From Bin55 sp963667455 (GTDB lineage Bacteria > Pseudomonadota > Gammaproteobacteria > Pseudomonadales > Azotimanducaceae), in NCBI GenBank assembly GCA_963667455.2, contig CAXXFR010000025.1, positions 1 to 64,000 on the forward strand: 64,000 nucleotides of DNA. Direction: 5' to 3'. The position numbers were made by a program, and so were the translations under genes. Below the pieces are notes generated by a model that searched no databases, was not told the origin of the DNA, and saw nothing but the letters and a program-made list of their open reading frames with translations. The first letter of the stretch is position 1; every line of letters begins with the position of its first letter. Positions 37,133-45,900 of the stretch are shown here, piece after piece.

Positions 37133-37207
37133 CGGGCGTCGTATAACGGTTATTACCCCAGCTTCCCAAGCTGGAGACGAGGGTTCGACTCCCTTCGCCC
37201 GCTCCAC
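37133..37207 (+). tRNA. tRNA-Gly (anticodon CCC)
   Basis: A full cloverleaf can be drawn: acceptor stem GCGGGCG/CGCCCGC, anticodon stem CCAGC/GCTGG around loop TTCCCAA (anticodon CCC), T-arm AGGGTTCGACTCCCT, discriminator T, and encoded CCA at 37205-37207. It is very close to the enterobacterial tRNA-Gly(CCC). No duplicated 3' end was seen nearby, so there is no sign of an integrated element at this site. Confidence 0.96.
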
Positions 37208-37217
37208 TGCCCTAGTC

Positions 37218-38300
37218 TCAATTGAACATTACGACGTTGCGCGCAACTTCGCCTGTCTCGAGTTGCGCGAAGCCGTCGTTGAGATTGTCCAGACTCATGT
37301 GGCCTGAGATCAGGTCGTCCAGTTGTAGCTTGCCTGCCAGGTAGAAGTCGACAAGGCGAGGCATATCGACACGGAATCGATTCGAGCCCATGCTGGATCC
37401 CTGAAGCCGTTTCTCTTGGAGTAGCTCAGGTCCGTGGATTTCGACTTTCGTACCAACAGGAATCATTCCGATGACCGTGGCTGTTCCGCCAGCACGGATC
37501 ATCTTCCAAGCCTGCTCAGTCGTCACTTTGAGTCCGACAGCTTCAAAGGAGTAGTGAACGCCGCCACCGGTAAGTTCGCGTACAGTTGCGACCGGATCGA
37601 CTTCGGATGCGTTCACCAGATCAGTGGCGCCAAACTTCCGTGCCAGCTGCAACTTCTCCGCAATGGGATCAACGGCGATAATCCTGCCAGCACCAGCCAA
37701 TTCAGCACCATTGATGCAGGACAATCCGACACCTCCACAACCAATTACAGCGACGGTGGCTCCAGGTTCCACTCTTGCTGTGTGGATAACTGCACCAACT
37801 CCCGTTGTGACCGCACAACCGATCAATGCGGCTCGATCCAACGGCATGTCGTCGCGAATCTTGGCGAGAGCATGCTCGTGTATAAGCATGTACTCGGCAA
37901 ACGAAGATAGGTTCAAGAACTGTGCGATGGGCGTGCCATCTTGATACAGTCGGGGAGCTTCGTTCATTCCCCGTTGCAATTCAGGTTCGTTGCAGAGAGA
38001 CATGCGACCAGTCAAACAGTATTCGCAGTGACCACAGAATGCAGAAAGACAGGTGATTACATGATCACCCGGCTTCACGTAGGTCACGTCCGCTCCGACC
38101 TCCTCGACCACTCCGGCGGATTCATGCCCCAAGATTGTTGGAAGGAAGTAGGGATAGGTTCCGTTGTGAAAATGAAGGTCAGAGTGGCAAATCCCCGCCG
38201 CGACCGTTCTGACGAGTACTTCCCGGGCAAGGGGCTTGCTGATTGACACCTCTTCGATCTGCATTGGAGCGGATACTTCACGCAAGACTGCTGCTTTCAC
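37218..38300 (-). CDS. Zinc-dependent alcohol dehydrogenase (MDR family, class III-like)
   Basis: A 360-residue zinc MDR enzyme. Catalytic zinc ligands are in AAGICHSDLH (Cys) and GHESAGVVEEVG (His); the structural zinc site is CGHCEYCLTGRMSLC; the NAD loop is VIGCGGVGLSCINGAELAGA. It resembles the aryl-alcohol/glutathione-independent formaldehyde-type dehydrogenases more than quinone reductases, since all the zinc residues are present. It oxidises an alcohol with NAD(P)+, and the substrate is unknown. It is convergent with the enoyl-CoA hydratase and tRNA genes, with only 10 bp after the tRNA CCA, and is not part of that operon. Confidence 0.92.
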   Translation of the reverse strand: MKAAVLREVSAPMQIEEVSISKPLAREVLVRTVAAGICHSDLHFHNGTYPYFLPTILGHESAGVVEEVGADVTYVKPGDHVITCLSAFCGHCEYCLTGRMSLCNEPELQRGMNEAPRLYQDGTPIAQFLNLSSFAEYMLIHEHALAKIRDDMPLDRAALIGCAVTTGVGAVIHTARVEPGATVAVIGCGGVGLSCINGAELAGAGRIIAVDPIAEKLQLARKFGATDLVNASEVDPVATVRELTGGGVHYSFEAVGLKVTTEQAWKMIRAGGTATVIGMIPVGTKVEIHGPELLQEKRLQGSSMGSNRFRVDMPRLVDFYLAGKLQLDDLISGHMSLDNLNDGFAQLETGEVARNVVMFN

Positions 38301-38782
38301 ATGGATTCCTTGTCAACATGTCACACTGAGCGAGTGAAGGGCAATTCCGTTAGCTGGCAATCGCCAATCACCACGTAGAATTTGATTGTAAGCTCTTCAT
38401 CAGAGTTCTGGCTGACTGTCAATTGGTCTTCTCATGACTGAGAGCCCACCACTACGCCCGGCGAATGATGGCTCTAGAACTCCTGCTCTGGCCAAACCCA
38501 ATTCAGTACTTGGCAATGGGAAACGCAGATTCGGCGAGACCACTGCTCCCAACGTCAGACATACGCTACAGTTTGCCGCTAAGCGGAACTGCATTCAGCT
38601 AAAGGATGGGTCCAGCTTTAGTGCGCGTGCGGAAGTGTTTATGCCGCCGCCAAGAACTCTGCCGTATTGCAACCATATTCACAACAGAGGAGTTGACCGA
38701 TAGCAGTGCTGGCAAGCCCAGCGAAAGCTACTTCAGCGATTTGCCATAGTTTTGTTTGCTCGCCAAACATTCGAAACTTGGG
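38301..38782. other. Intergenic region, nothing supported
   Basis: In these 482 bp an 89-codon plus-strand frame (38434-38703) has no ribosome binding site, motif or plausible composition and is not called. The dehydrogenase promoter should lie at the left end. Confidence 0.4.
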
Positions 38783-39397
38783 CTAGGAATCTCCAACCAT
38801 ACGTTCGATCCAGACTTTTGCCTTTTGCGCTACTGATCTGAATCGAAAATATATGAGTGGACCCGTAAACAGCATCGATAGCAACGACGAATTCTTCAAA
38901 GTCAACTCGGGCCAGACTAAACCATTTTCTTCCCAGTGACTCAACAGCTCCAGGTCCGTGATTAGAAAGAGAAATAAAGCAGCTACCGTCGCTCCAATCG
39001 AAATGGACAGAGCAGAATTATAAGGCTTTTCAAGTTCACGTTGAGTCTTATCGATAAACTGTTTGAGCGTGAATTTCCTTCGGTAATAGTAAACGAGCAT
39101 CTTTAGGGTAGCAATGTTCAATACAGGGTAAATTATACTAAATATAATCGTAGCGAGTATTGCAGCCAAGACCATATTTCCATCAAGAGAATCGCCATGC
39201 CATGCGTACAGTATGAATTCGAGCCCAAACTTCCCCAATGCGAGAATTATGGCCGCAACAAATACTCCATTGGACCAGCAACGAAAATACCTCTCGGCGC
39301 ACTTTATCGCGTTTGCAGACCAAACTTCGGTCGTGCCTACTACGTTTGAAGAGGGTGCACGATATGGATTGTCTTCGCTCCCTTTCCCCTCACTCAT
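38783..39397 (-). CDS. Small membrane protein with N-terminal NPYRAP motif, paralogue 1
   Basis: A 204-residue protein with a short hydrophilic N-terminus containing DNPYRAPSSN (9-18), a WSANAIKCAERYFRCW segment, four predicted transmembrane helices and a basic C-terminus. It is one of three related genes on this strand (39422-40042 and 40861-41451). All share NPYRAP, W-S-x(4)-C-x-x-R-Y, a basic RR(K/T)-x(4)-K-x-F/Y loop after helix 3, and a final P-x-x-Y-x-x-x-R-x-G/V-like segment. The family is not recognised. The conserved motif in a disordered tail suggests a docking tag. Expression signals are weak; it starts 24 bp after paralogue 2. Confidence 0.7.
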   Translation of the reverse strand: MSEGKGSEDNPYRAPSSNVVGTTEVWSANAIKCAERYFRCWSNGVFVAAIILALGKFGLEFILYAWHGDSLDGNMVLAAILATIIFSIIYPVLNIATLKMLVYYYRRKFTLKQFIDKTQRELEKPYNSALSISIGATVAALFLFLITDLELLSHWEENGLVWPELTLKNSSLLSMLFTGPLIYFRFRSVAQKAKVWIERMVGDS

Positions 39398-39421
39398 CGT
39401 GAGTTACCAATTTCCAACGTC

Positions 39422-40042
39422 TCAACCGCCCCTTGCCAACCGTGCCAACCAGAGTTGAGATCTCCGCATTCCTAATCTCAAAGGGATGTATGCGATTGGC
39501 ATCATCAAAGGAAGTGCCAAGAGTGATAGAGTCCTTATTGACGGCCAGTCTACATCGTCATGTATCAAGAATTCAACGGGAATCATGCCTACTAAAACGC
39601 CCAACATCAGGAAAATTGTCATAACGATGGGCCTATTGTGCCATCTACGGTTTGACCTTTCTTGTTTGTTCAAATACCTCTTAACCGTCTGAGTTTGACT
39701 ACAATACCATATTGCGAGTTTCGAGAAGACAATATCTACGGAAAGAAATAGGAGATACAAGAAAGACGTTGCCAATATAATTTTGATAATGCCAAACCTT
39801 CCATAGTCGCTAAACGAGATTATTGCATCCATTGAATACTTTCCTAGTACAAAAACCCATACTGCAGAAACGGATCCAAACGCCTGACTGCGACGGTACC
39901 GTTTGGCACACTTGATTGCGTACTCAGACCATTCATTGACCGGATTTGATTCATCGGCCTCTTCTGATACATTGCCCTCATCTGTTAGGTCCGAGGCTGG
40001 TGCACGATATGGATTGTTGACCGTGAGCTTGTTCTTGTCCAT
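39422..40042 (-). CDS. Small membrane protein with N-terminal NPYRAP motif, paralogue 2
   Basis: A 206-residue paralogue of the neighbouring genes. It has NNPYRAPASDL near residues 9-19, an acidic linker (EEADESNPVNEWS), IKCAKRYRRSQAFG, four transmembrane helices and a terminal LPLMMPIAYIPLRLG segment that closely matches IPLVTPIAYFPLRSG in paralogue 3. ATG 40042 is chosen because paralogue 3 starts at the same point and both are preceded by AATTGAA(A/G); a longer frame to 40117 is possible. It is probably co-transcribed with paralogue 1. Function unknown. Confidence 0.7.
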   Translation of the reverse strand: MDKNKLTVNNPYRAPASDLTDEGNVSEEADESNPVNEWSEYAIKCAKRYRRSQAFGSVSAVWVFVLGKYSMDAIISFSDYGRFGIIKIILATSFLYLLFLSVDIVFSKLAIWYCSQTQTVKRYLNKQERSNRRWHNRPIVMTIFLMLGVLVGMIPVEFLIHDDVDWPSIRTLSLLALPLMMPIAYIPLRLGMRRSQLWLARLARGG

Positions 40043-40860
40043 CTTCAATTGCAGATCCGATTGAACCGCGAGCCCTAGACGTGGTGGAAACTGCATGTAC
40101 TCTGCTGATGTTGGCATACGCTACGGCCCCCCATTACTTACTGCTCAATGAATTTGATTGCCACTGTCCGTCTCCCTGCTATGTCTCGAAATCGTGCCTC
40201 TGTTGTCCCGAACAACAGACCGACGAGCACATTGCAGTACTGTACTGTCCCAGAAGAGCACTGATTCCGAATGTGACCTGGAATAAATATCCATCACAAG
40301 CATTATGCAATAGCTCTCAAGAGAATGTTGAGCCTTTGGTCGCTCATGTTGGGCTTGCTACTCAATTACCCGAAACGGGCGGCTCATGTTGGGACTCAAT
40401 GGCCTCGAAGCTCTTGTGGGTGTGGCAGACAATTCAGTTCCTTCTATGATGAACGAGCTCAAGTGCAAGGACGCAATGTAGCGTGCCCACTTCCTTCGCC
40501 AGTCGATCAGCGAGCACCTCCAATTCCGAACATCAGTCCTTGCCCGCTCGATCAATAACTGGACCGACTCCAGTGTTCTCCACATCGGCCAGTCACCTCG
40601 CCAATGGACGAACCAATCGCAACGCCAAACTGACTCAATCACAATCTGATTGCCTACAAGCCTTCGCCGACTCTTGCTGACAACGACGCTACGCTAGTTC
40701 TCACATCAGGAGGCGACTGACACGATTCAAGGACTGGATCTCCGGCGACCCGTTTTCTAGATCACGAACAATGCATCATGGTAGGCAGTTGCGGGTCTGA
40801 ATTCTTCGATTGATCCTGGGAGAGTGTCCTCAACACGCGCTTTGTTCTGAGCTAACCGGT
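40043..40860. other. Intergenic region between NPYRAP paralogues
   Basis: In these 818 bp there is no supported gene. A short direct repeat (GCTCATGTTGGG, at about 40342 and 40382) is followed in each copy by a similar ACTCAA. The length equals roughly one gene, so this might be a fourth, fully decayed paralogue, but I could not find NPYRAP or the conserved helices in any frame. Confidence 0.35.
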
Positions 40861-41451
40861 TTATGCATCCTTCGGTATCCGATTGAGCCATTCTTCAGCA
40901 CTCCGCGAGCCTGATCTCAATGGGAAATAGGCGATTGGTGTTACTAATGGTATGGCTACAAAGGATAGGGTCTGCATCGGAATCCAAGCAGACACAGGGC
41001 TAACGTGGGCATATAAAACCTCTACTCCAAAAACAACTGTTACGATGATAGACATTATCAGAACAAGCAATGGTATCGGCTGGTTGTACCATCTTCTCAT
41101 AGACTTGGATTGTTTTTCGTAGAACCGTTTGGGAGTTTGTGTTCTTCTATGGAGATATAACGTAAGCTTTGAGATGGGAATTGCTAAGGCAAGTTGTACA
41201 AGCATGACAATGAGAAAATTTAGTGCCATATTGCTGCTGGAAGAGTCTCCGTTCCCTCCAAATATTATTGTGTCCATTCCAACTTTGCTGAGTAGGAGAA
41301 TAACAGTCGCAGAATTGCATCCAACAATCCAACTGCGCCAGTAACGTTCGCCACACATAATTCTGAACGTTGACCATTCATCGGCCTCATGTGTTAGGTT
41401 CGATGATGGTGCTCGATATGGGTTGTCAGCGGAGTGCTGTTCCTCGACCAT
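40861..41451 (-). CDS. Small membrane protein with N-terminal NPYRAP motif, paralogue 3
   Basis: A 196-residue protein with DNPYRAPSSNL at about 9-19, EWSTFRIMCGERYWRSWIVG, four transmembrane helices, the basic loop HRRTQTPKRFYEKQ and a terminal PIAYFPLRSGSRSAEEWLNR. ATG 41451 is preferred to 41457 by comparison with paralogue 2. It is separated from paralogue 2 by 818 bp of non-coding DNA but lies on the same strand. No enzymatic motif is seen; an integral inner-membrane location is inferred from the helices. Confidence 0.7.
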   Translation of the reverse strand: MVEEQHSADNPYRAPSSNLTHEADEWSTFRIMCGERYWRSWIVGCNSATVILLLSKVGMDTIIFGGNGDSSSSNMALNFLIVMLVQLALAIPISKLTLYLHRRTQTPKRFYEKQSKSMRRWYNQPIPLLVLIMSIIVTVVFGVEVLYAHVSPVSAWIPMQTLSFVAIPLVTPIAYFPLRSGSRSAEEWLNRIPKDA

Positions 41452-41588
41452 TTTCAATTACGAATGCCCGTCGATTCACCCTCAAGACATCGGTTTGAAA
41501 GAACCTGCTTGTGTACAGCTAATGATGGGATGTCGCCGTCACTCATTGTTCAAGAACTTCGGATTGGTGCGAGCTAGCGCAGGGACAA

Positions 41589-42242
41589 TCACGTCGACGG
41601 TGAGTGAACGAAGCGGAAGGAGAAATTGATCCGCTCGCCTACGGATTGTTTAGTCTTCGGAAGTTCGTGCTGCCAATGGCGTTGCATTGGCTCGCACATC
41701 AAGAGGAGACTGCCGTGCTCGAGAATCAGGCTCTCTTGCAGCTTGTTTCTAGTTCTGCAACGTATCCGAAACTTTCGAGATGAACCTAGACTGACGGAAG
41801 CGATGTTCACTTCCGTCCCAAGCTCTGGTTCGTCGTCGGAGTGCCAGCCAACACTGTGTGACCCATCGCGGTAGAAGTTCACAAGTACGGAGTTGAAGCT
41901 AAGACTGGTGAATTCAGTGATTTGGTCTCTCAGAGCTCGAACATTAGCAGGCATACACTGCGGTTCGTGATCGATGCCTGAGTAGCGATAGCCAATGCCG
42001 TCGTCGCAAAACCAAGCTGAGAGTCGAGGCACTGCATATCGTTTGCCGAAGAGAAGCACGGTTTCTTGACGCCACGGAATGTCTCGAATCGACTGCCGCA
42101 ACAGCCTGTCTGCAGAGTCTGGATCAAGGAACCTTGGTAGGTAGTACGCGGACCCGAGTTCATCGATCAAGGGAACTGGAGTCCTATCGCTGGGTGATTT
42201 AGCGACATCTCCTCCCGACAACGTCCAACAGAGCTTGCTCAC
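41589..42242 (-). CDS. AlkB-like alpha-ketoglutarate-dependent dioxygenase
   Basis: A 217-residue Fe(II)/2-oxoglutarate oxygenase of the AlkB family, closest in pattern to the ALKBH2/3-type bacterial proteins. Iron ligands are His134, Asp136 (VGWHSDDEPELG) and His192 (HWQHELP), and the 2-oxoglutarate motif is RINFSFR (204-210). NFYRDGSHSVGWHSD and SLGSSRKFRIR are family hallmarks. It removes methyl groups from alkylated bases in DNA or RNA. It lies 24 bp downstream of the ABC-2-type permease gene on the same strand, perhaps by read-through. No ada or other alkylation-response genes are near. Confidence 0.93.
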   Translation of the reverse strand: MSKLCWTLSGGDVAKSPSDRTPVPLIDELGSAYYLPRFLDPDSADRLLRQSIRDIPWRQETVLLFGKRYAVPRLSAWFCDDGIGYRYSGIDHEPQCMPANVRALRDQITEFTSLSFNSVLVNFYRDGSHSVGWHSDDEPELGTEVNIASVSLGSSRKFRIRCRTRNKLQESLILEHGSLLLMCEPMQRHWQHELPKTKQSVGERINFSFRFVHSPST

Positions 42243-42266
42243 TCCCAGTAGCGCAACAGGGCTTGG

Positions 42267-42998
42267 CTATGCCGCGAGCAGGCGTTCCCGACGATTGCCG
42301 CGCAAGAATGCCAAGCTACCCAACCCCAAGATCAATAGTGCGAATCCGACTCGATTCTGCACCGTCCAGGCCATGACTGTCTCGAAACCTCTACCGCTAC
42401 TCACGGCGTACGGATTGAACAGTGGAGTCCAACGAGTTTGAATCTCTCCAAATCCCGTAAATACTAGATTCAACCCCAGCGCAGCCACCGCAAGGATGGC
42501 TCCAGCAACTTCGCTTCGAAACAGTGCCGAAAATCCCATGGACAAAACCATGTAGAACACGCCGATCTGGAGAGCACCATAAAGCGATTCCAGCGGAAAC
42601 TTCGTCAACAGAAACCATGAGTAGACCGCCAAGATGATTTCTGTCGCAACCATGATCATGCCCGCTGCTGCAAGCTTGATCAACCAAACCTTCTTTGCGC
42701 CTCCGGGCACGGTGTAGACGATTTCCAACGTTCGACCACTGATCTCGGAGGCAATGATCCGCAAACCCAGGTAGATTCCCATCACAGCGAGAGGCAGCCC
42801 AAACAACCGAACTTGTGCACCCTCCGGTCGAATCGCTTCCAACCAGCCAATTTGCACGAGAATAGTCTGCGGAACTAGCCAGACAACCGGTACAAGGATC
42901 AAGAACAACCAGTATCTGTGACCAGCGATGGCTACCGCGGCAAACCGAGTTAGTTGAGCCCAATTGATTAACGTGTAGCGGATTGTGGAAATACTCAT
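42267..42998 (-). CDS. ABC-2-type permease partner of the RND-ABC fusion protein
   Basis: A 243-residue membrane protein with about six transmembrane helices and no other domain. IASEISGRTLEIVYTVPGGAKKVWLIKL (about 80-110) is the cytoplasmic coupling-helix region typical of ABC-2 exporter permeases. Its ATG overlaps the stop of the upstream RND-ABC gene (ATGA), so synthesis of the two is translationally coupled. The ATPase domain of that protein is of the ABC-2/drug-export class and has no other permease gene nearby, which makes this the likely transmembrane partner. A longer frame to 43016 lies inside the upstream gene. The substrate is unknown. Confidence 0.82.
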   Translation of the reverse strand: MSISTIRYTLINWAQLTRFAAVAIAGHRYWLFLILVPVVWLVPQTILVQIGWLEAIRPEGAQVRLFGLPLAVMGIYLGLRIIASEISGRTLEIVYTVPGGAKKVWLIKLAAAGMIMVATEIILAVYSWFLLTKFPLESLYGALQIGVFYMVLSMGFSALFRSEVAGAILAVAALGLNLVFTGFGEIQTRWTPLFNPYAVSSGRGFETVMAWTVQNRVGFALLILGLGSLAFLRGNRRERLLAA

Positions 42999-45900
42999 GT
43001 CGTCGCCAGTAGCCACAGATAGCCGTCTTCGGGTCGCGCCTGTGCTGCTTCAGCTTCGGCCCCAGGTTGTTGGTCCCAGATGATGCGCTGCAATGTTGCA
43101 CCATCCCCCATAGGAGACTCCTCAGCAAGGATGGCACCTTCGGGCAAAGCCTTGTCGCCACCTTCGGCGACTATCTTCTCCCACACTTTTCCAGTTGCAT
43201 TGAAGGCCAATTCGGAAGGACTTCCGTCGAAGCAGAGACGGCTCTTCGCCATTACCAATACCCGCTCACAGGAGATCGCAACATCCTCAACGACGTGAGT
43301 GGAGAACAGAACGATGCGAGTTTCTGCAAGTCGCGCCAGCAGGTTCCGGAATCGTATGCGTTCGCGGGGGTCCAGACCAACCGTGGGTTCGTCCACAATG
43401 ATGATCGGCGGTAACCGAAGCAACGTTCGCGCAACAGCCACTCGCTGCTTCATACCTCCCGACAACGACCCAATTTTGTCGTCAATACGGGTCGCCAAAC
43501 CTACTTCTTCAATTAGATCTTCGACTCTCTTAGTTCGATCTTCAACCGGAATGTCGTAAAGCGCAGCGTAGTACTGCAAGTACTCTCGCGGGGTCAAACT
43601 CAGCGGAAGTCCGGCATCTTGAGGCAGGTAGCCCACCCAACGTGCGAGAACGTTCTGCAAGGCCTTCAGCGGTACGCCGCCAATTGTGATATTCCCTCTA
43701 GTGGGATTGATGATTCCTGCAAGTTGCCGTAGGAGCGTCGTCTTTCCAGCCCCGTTTGGACCGAGGATTCCAATCATTCCTCGCTTCGCTTCGAATTCAA
43801 CCGACCACAATGCCCGTACCTCGTCGGCGGGCAAGTCGATCCCACCAAGTCGACGGCTCATTCGCCGCCACCATGTCCTTGGGTGTCGCATGAACCGTTG
43901 GGTTACCCGCTCTGCAAGTTCTCCCGCACCCTGGCGCACAGCGTTTCGGCGCATCGATTGTCCGATCGCAAGCAACACCGCGGCAAGAATCGGCCAGAAC
44001 CAGGAAGCAATGGTTTCTTCGTCGTTAAGCTGAGGTCGGATAAAGGTCCAATAGATGAATCCAGCCAACGTGAGCCACGGTAGCAGCATCGCCACGAATC
44101 CTTCGATTCCTCCGCGTTCGGCTTTCCCATCGGACGTGACCAAACCTCGGAATTTGCGAATTTCGGCGCAGATGCGGGACAGAAACGCCGTCGCGATCAA
44201 CCAGAAAATCAACGTCCAACCGTGCACAGGGGTGATCCAACCCAACGTTCCTGCTCCTGCCGCAAGGATTAGGAATACAGTGGATCTCTCGAAAGTATCG
44301 CCACGCGTAAACACCTTGCCACCCGCCGATACGACTTTCATCGCAAACTCCTTGGGGGCATTGAGAGTCTTGCGCACCGGTCCCGGTAGACCGTAGACCT
44401 TGCTGAGGTAGGTCACTTTGAGCGATGGTGTCCCATCGGTCAATTCTGGTTCGGGGAGCTCGACGCGTCGGAACATCAACACGACGAGAGCAAGCAGGAA
44501 GCAGGCCACAAGAATCGTACTTAGGACCATCCAGATCAGATTTTTCTCCAAATCCGTCAACAGTACGAACGGCATCATCACTACGACAATACTGACGATC
44601 CATCCGATCGCAAGCCATGCTCCTACACGTTCGAAGACCAAGTCGAGCTTTCTGAGCAGCACATATCCCACCGGCATGATGATCAACGTGAGCAACGCGG
44701 CGCTTACCAATCCGGTCATGACCACAATGGCGAACGGAGGCCAAATCTCGTTCTCTGCTCCAGTTGCCAAAGCAAGCGGCCAGAGTGCCGCAACCGTAGT
44801 TGCCGTAGTCATCAACACAGGTCGCGTTCGTTCTTTGACTGCTGTGTACGCAGCTGCGCCCGTCGAGAAGCCTTTACGAACAAGCTGCTGCATACGATCG
44901 ACGAGAATGATGGCCGGATTGACCATCAGCCCCGCAAGAACCAACATCCCCGCCCACACCATGGGAGCAAGACCCGTACCAGTCAGTGCAAGCCCCCAAG
45001 ACGCTCCAATCATCGTCAGTGGAATTGCCAACAGCACAAGGAAAGGAAGCACAAGCGACTCGAACGTAACAGCCAGCACAATGAACAGCAGTAGGAGGGC
45101 TAACCCCAAAAGCACCAATCCCCGTTCGGTTTGTTCCTCATCCTCGGTTTGATCTATCACATAACCTTCGGGTCGCGGAATGTTCCGTATGAACTCTTTG
45201 ACTTCCTCCTCCGCCTGTGCGCGAGCCTGACCCGAATCGGGAACTGCCCCCGACAAGTTGTAGGTGACCTTCATTTCGCGTCGTCCATTTCGGTGAACAA
45301 TCACCGGAGGCGCGGGCATCTCACGCAGTTCGCTGAACGCGGCGGCCGGCAAGACTGCATTGCCGACGTTTATGCGCAATTCACTCAAGTCCCTTCTTGA
45401 CGTGGTTTCATCTCTTGCACCTTCACGCTCGACAACAACCGGGATCTCACGCCCCGACGAAAGTGCGAATTCGCCCGCCAAGGTCTGGCCTCTCGAACCA
45501 GCTAGATTCAAATACGGCAAAGCTTGCGCTGCTGTCATTCCGAAAGCTTCAAGAGCCAAATGGTTCGGCTCCACCCAAAGTTCCGGACGAGTTGGTCTCA
45601 CCGGGATCCACGCCGACTGAACATAGTTCACATTGGACAATCGAGCCTTGATGTCTTCGCACAGAGCCATCAGCTTTGACGAGTCAGGTCCGGTGACCGT
45701 AACCTCATAGTTGCCTGTCCCACCAAAGAATCCTTGGTAGCCGCGACCTTTGGATCCCGAATACTCGCCTTCGCCTGCACTCATCATGTCGAGTTTGGCC
45801 GTTCGTTCAGCAGATCGCCAAGCCGCTTGGCGGACCTTCGAGGGAGAGAAGTCCGCGGGCCGCAACTCTCTATCGACGAATTGGACGGAGAACATTGCCT

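Noticed and set aside
37133..37207. tRNA-Gly as an integration site of a mobile element
   Set aside because: No duplicated tRNA 3' end, integrase gene or composition shift was seen on either side.
38434..38703. 89-codon plus-strand frame as a small gene
   Set aside because: No ribosome binding site, no recognisable motif, and an equally long frame exists on the other strand.
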